Assembly: GCA_964646075.1 (NCBI GenBank)
Contig: CAZYBZ010000022.1
Location: 1-7,056 of the forward strand
Source: JAYENY01 sp964646075
GTDB taxonomy: Bacteria > Patescibacteriota > Minisyncoccia > Minisyncoccales > PEYH01
Direction: 5' to 3'
Length of the DNA stretch: 7,056 nt
Shown here: piece by piece, positions 6,048-7,056 of the stretch
Layout of the letters: each line of letters begins with the position of its first letter
Position numbering within the stretch: position 1 is the first letter of the stretch
Made by a program: the position numbers and the translations under genes
Notes under the pieces: generated by a model
What the model saw: only the letters and a program-made list of their open reading frames with translations
The model's database searches: none
Told to the model about the DNA's origin: nothing

Positions 6048-6127
6048 GTCTCATCACCCTATTCTGTTATTAGGATACCATATATTCTCTTATGCTAAAA
6101 GCTGCTTTTCGTTTAAAGATATGATCA

Positions 6128-6136
6128 TGTTATAGT
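6128..6136 (+). promoter_or_regulatory. Candidate extended -10 promoter for comF
   Basis: TGTTATAGT is a TGn extension plus a -10 matching TATAAT in five of six positions. The -35 region (TTCGTT or TTTCGT) is poor, as expected for an extended -10 promoter. The predicted +1 is near 6143, at the stop codon (6145) that bounds the comF reading frame upstream. The transcript would carry the hairpin at 6196-6228. Confidence 0.35.
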
Positions 6137-6183
6137 TTGTGTAATAAAAGAATATTGAAAAAATTATTAAAAAAACTCTTTTT

Positions 6184-6228
6184 AAAAAAATAAACCCCAC
6201 TAGACTTGTCCTTCAAGTATCTAGTGGG
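6184..6228 (-). terminator. Strong hairpin before comF; intrinsic terminator only on the minus strand
   Basis: CCCACTAGA (6196-6204) pairs perfectly with TCTAGTGGG (6220-6228), and the stem continues inward as CTTG (6205-6208) with CAAG (6214-6217) around a TCCTT loop. This makes 13 bp in all with a two-base TA bulge on one side. Read on the minus strand the stem is followed by GTTTATTTTTTT, a good U tract. Read on the plus strand it is followed by ATAAAAAAAA, with no U tract. No minus-strand gene ends here: the sequence to its right is comF on the plus strand. It could stop antisense transcription through comF, or act on the plus strand as a leader hairpin next to the comF start. Confidence 0.55.
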
Positions 6229-6942
6229 ATAAAAAAAATAATAATAGAAGCGATTTTTCCTATTAAATGTCTCAACTGCGGAAAGGATGGGGGGTTTTTG
6301 TGCGAAGACTGTTTTTCAATGATTCAGATAATTAATCAAAGATATTGTCATATTTGCAAAGAGAGAAAACCAATCGGTATTTTTCGATGTAGAAAGTGTA
6401 AAAATAAAACTTCTTTAATTCATCTTTTTTTTGCCACTACTTATAATGAGAATCAAGAAGATATCTTAATTAAAAGATTAATTTATCGTTTTAAATACGA
6501 ATCATTAATAAAAGAGTTATCTTTTATTTTCTCTAAACTTATAATCGCCCATTTTAGAGCGATTGGATTAAATAAAGATTTTTTTAAAGACTTTCTTATT
6601 ATTTCCATTCCCTTACATATTAAAAGAAAAAAATGGCGGGGTTTTAACCAAGCAGAAGAGATTGCCAAATATATTTCTTCTTATTTAAAAATTCCTATTA
6701 TTAAAAAAGTTTTAATACGGATTAAAAATACTAAACCGCAAACAGAGACTGAAAACAGAGAAAAGAGAAAAACTAATATAAAAAATGCTTTTAAGTGCTC
6801 GAACTCTAGTTCAATAAAAGGAAAAAATATTCTTTTAATAGACGACATCTATACCAGTGGCGCGACAATGGAAGAAGCGGCCCAAACATTAAAAAGAGCT
6901 GGCGCAAAAAGAATATGGGGCTGTGTTGTTGCTTTGGGTTAA
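6229..6942 (+). CDS. comF: ComF family protein (amidophosphoribosyltransferase-like); start unresolved
   Basis: ComF/GntX-family proteins combine an N-terminal zinc ribbon with a PRTase-like domain; ComF is needed for DNA uptake in naturally competent bacteria. Counting from 6229, cysteines occur as CLNC (14-17), CEDC (25-28), CHIC (40-43) and CRKC (54-57), enough for two zinc sites. KKWRGFNQAEEIA (134-146) is the family hallmark, and ILLIDDIYTSGAT (201-213) is the PRPP-binding loop. The end is VVALG, where many have ARG or similar. The frame has no ATG, GTG or TTG between the stop at 6145 and TTG at 6298. Starting at 6298 would delete the first CxxC, so the true start is upstream. ATA at 6229 gives 237 residues beginning xKKIIIEAIFPIKCLNC, the expected length; ATT at 6154 or 6253 are alternatives. 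Family call firm, start uncertain. Confidence 0.9.
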   Translation: MKKIIIEAIFPIKCLNCGKDGGFLCEDCFSMIQIINQRYCHICKERKPIGIFRCRKCKNKTSLIHLFFATTYNENQEDILIKRLIYRFKYESLIKELSFIFSKLIIAHFRAIGLNKDFFKDFLIISIPLHIKRKKWRGFNQAEEIAKYISSYLKIPIIKKVLIRIKNTKPQTETENREKRKTNIKNAFKCSNSSSIKGKNILLIDDIYTSGATMEEAAQTLKRAGAKRIWGCVVALG

Positions 6943-6955
6943 ACAAATTCAACCT

Positions 6956-7056
6956 ATGAAAACAATCGCTAAAATTCTTTTTTATCTCTGTTTAGCTTTT
7001 GTCTTAGGAATTATTTTAAGTTTTTTAAACATTCAAGGATTATTATATCTGCTCAT
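6956..7056 (+). CDS. N-terminus of a membrane protein, possibly ComEC (cut by right edge)
   Basis: ATG at 6956 opens a frame of 33 codons that reaches the window edge without a stop. It begins MKTIAKILFYLCLAFVLGI and is hydrophobic almost throughout, with one clear transmembrane segment at about residues 7-24 and a second starting near 28. An N-terminus of the type 'F..lafilGI.lsf' directly after comF is what one expects for ComEC/Rec2, the inner-membrane DNA-uptake channel. Only 33 residues are visible, so this is an inference from context and texture. It starts 13 bp after the comF stop on the same strand, probably in the same transcript. No Shine-Dalgarno is seen. Confidence 0.6.
   Translation, partial: MKTIAKILFYLCLAFVLGIILSFLNIQGLLYLL

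Noticed and set aside
6121..6128. ATGATCAT 8-bp palindrome and the ATG codons within it as a comF start
   Set aside because: The ATGs at 6121 and 6127 run into TAG at 6133. The palindrome is short and expected by chance.
6483..6668. 61-codon minus-strand frame inside comF
   Set aside because: Antisense to the conserved RGFNQ region of ComF. The minus-strand terminator-like hairpin at 6184-6228 gives only slight support for antisense transcription, not for this protein.

Overview
This is an AT-rich, gene-dense bacterial fragment. The best guess at the organism is an uncultivated Patescibacteria/CPR genome, probably Parcubacteria-like. This is inferred from low GC, very short intergenic gaps, almost no Shine-Dalgarno sequences, short single-domain proteins and the flavour of the L27 and ComF sequences; no rRNA or other decisive marker is present. 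TGA is used as a normal stop.

Layout. Positions 1-496 (minus) hold the N-terminal part of an unrecognised membrane-anchored protein that runs off the left edge, with a possible 37-codon ORF just upstream of it. At 622-897 (plus) is rpmA (L27), converging with rplI (L9, 902-1372, minus) with only 4 bp between their stops. A long minus-strand block follows. In transcription order it is an inositol-monophosphatase-family phosphatase (6007-5189), a Glu/Leu/Phe/Val dehydrogenase (start 5126), tRNA-Ala(UGC) (3785-3713), a polytopic UPF0104/flippase-like membrane protein (3684-2644), a CtpA-type S41 peptidase (2647-1454) that overlaps the previous gene by ATGA, then rplI. On the right, divergent from the phosphatase, lie comF (plus) and, 13 bp after it, the first 33 codons of a membrane protein that may be ComEC. 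This would be a DNA-uptake pair.

Two genes have reading-frame problems. The dehydrogenase is cut after 384 residues by an apparent one-base deletion in an A run; the missing 43-residue C-terminus is intact in the -1 frame down to 3868. ComF has no ATG, GTG or TTG start that would include its first zinc-ribbon CxxC; its frame is open upstream to a stop at 6145. Both could be homopolymer errors in the assembly or genuine lesions.

The most interesting non-coding signals are a strong hairpin (6196-6228) directly before comF, which looks like an intrinsic terminator only when read on the minus strand, and candidate promoters for rpmA, rplI and the phosphatase that place +1 at or within a few bases of the ATG, suggesting leaderless or near-leaderless mRNAs. 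I see no CRISPR array, insertion sequence, phage gene or convincing novel multi-gene system. The window is mostly ordinary housekeeping content.
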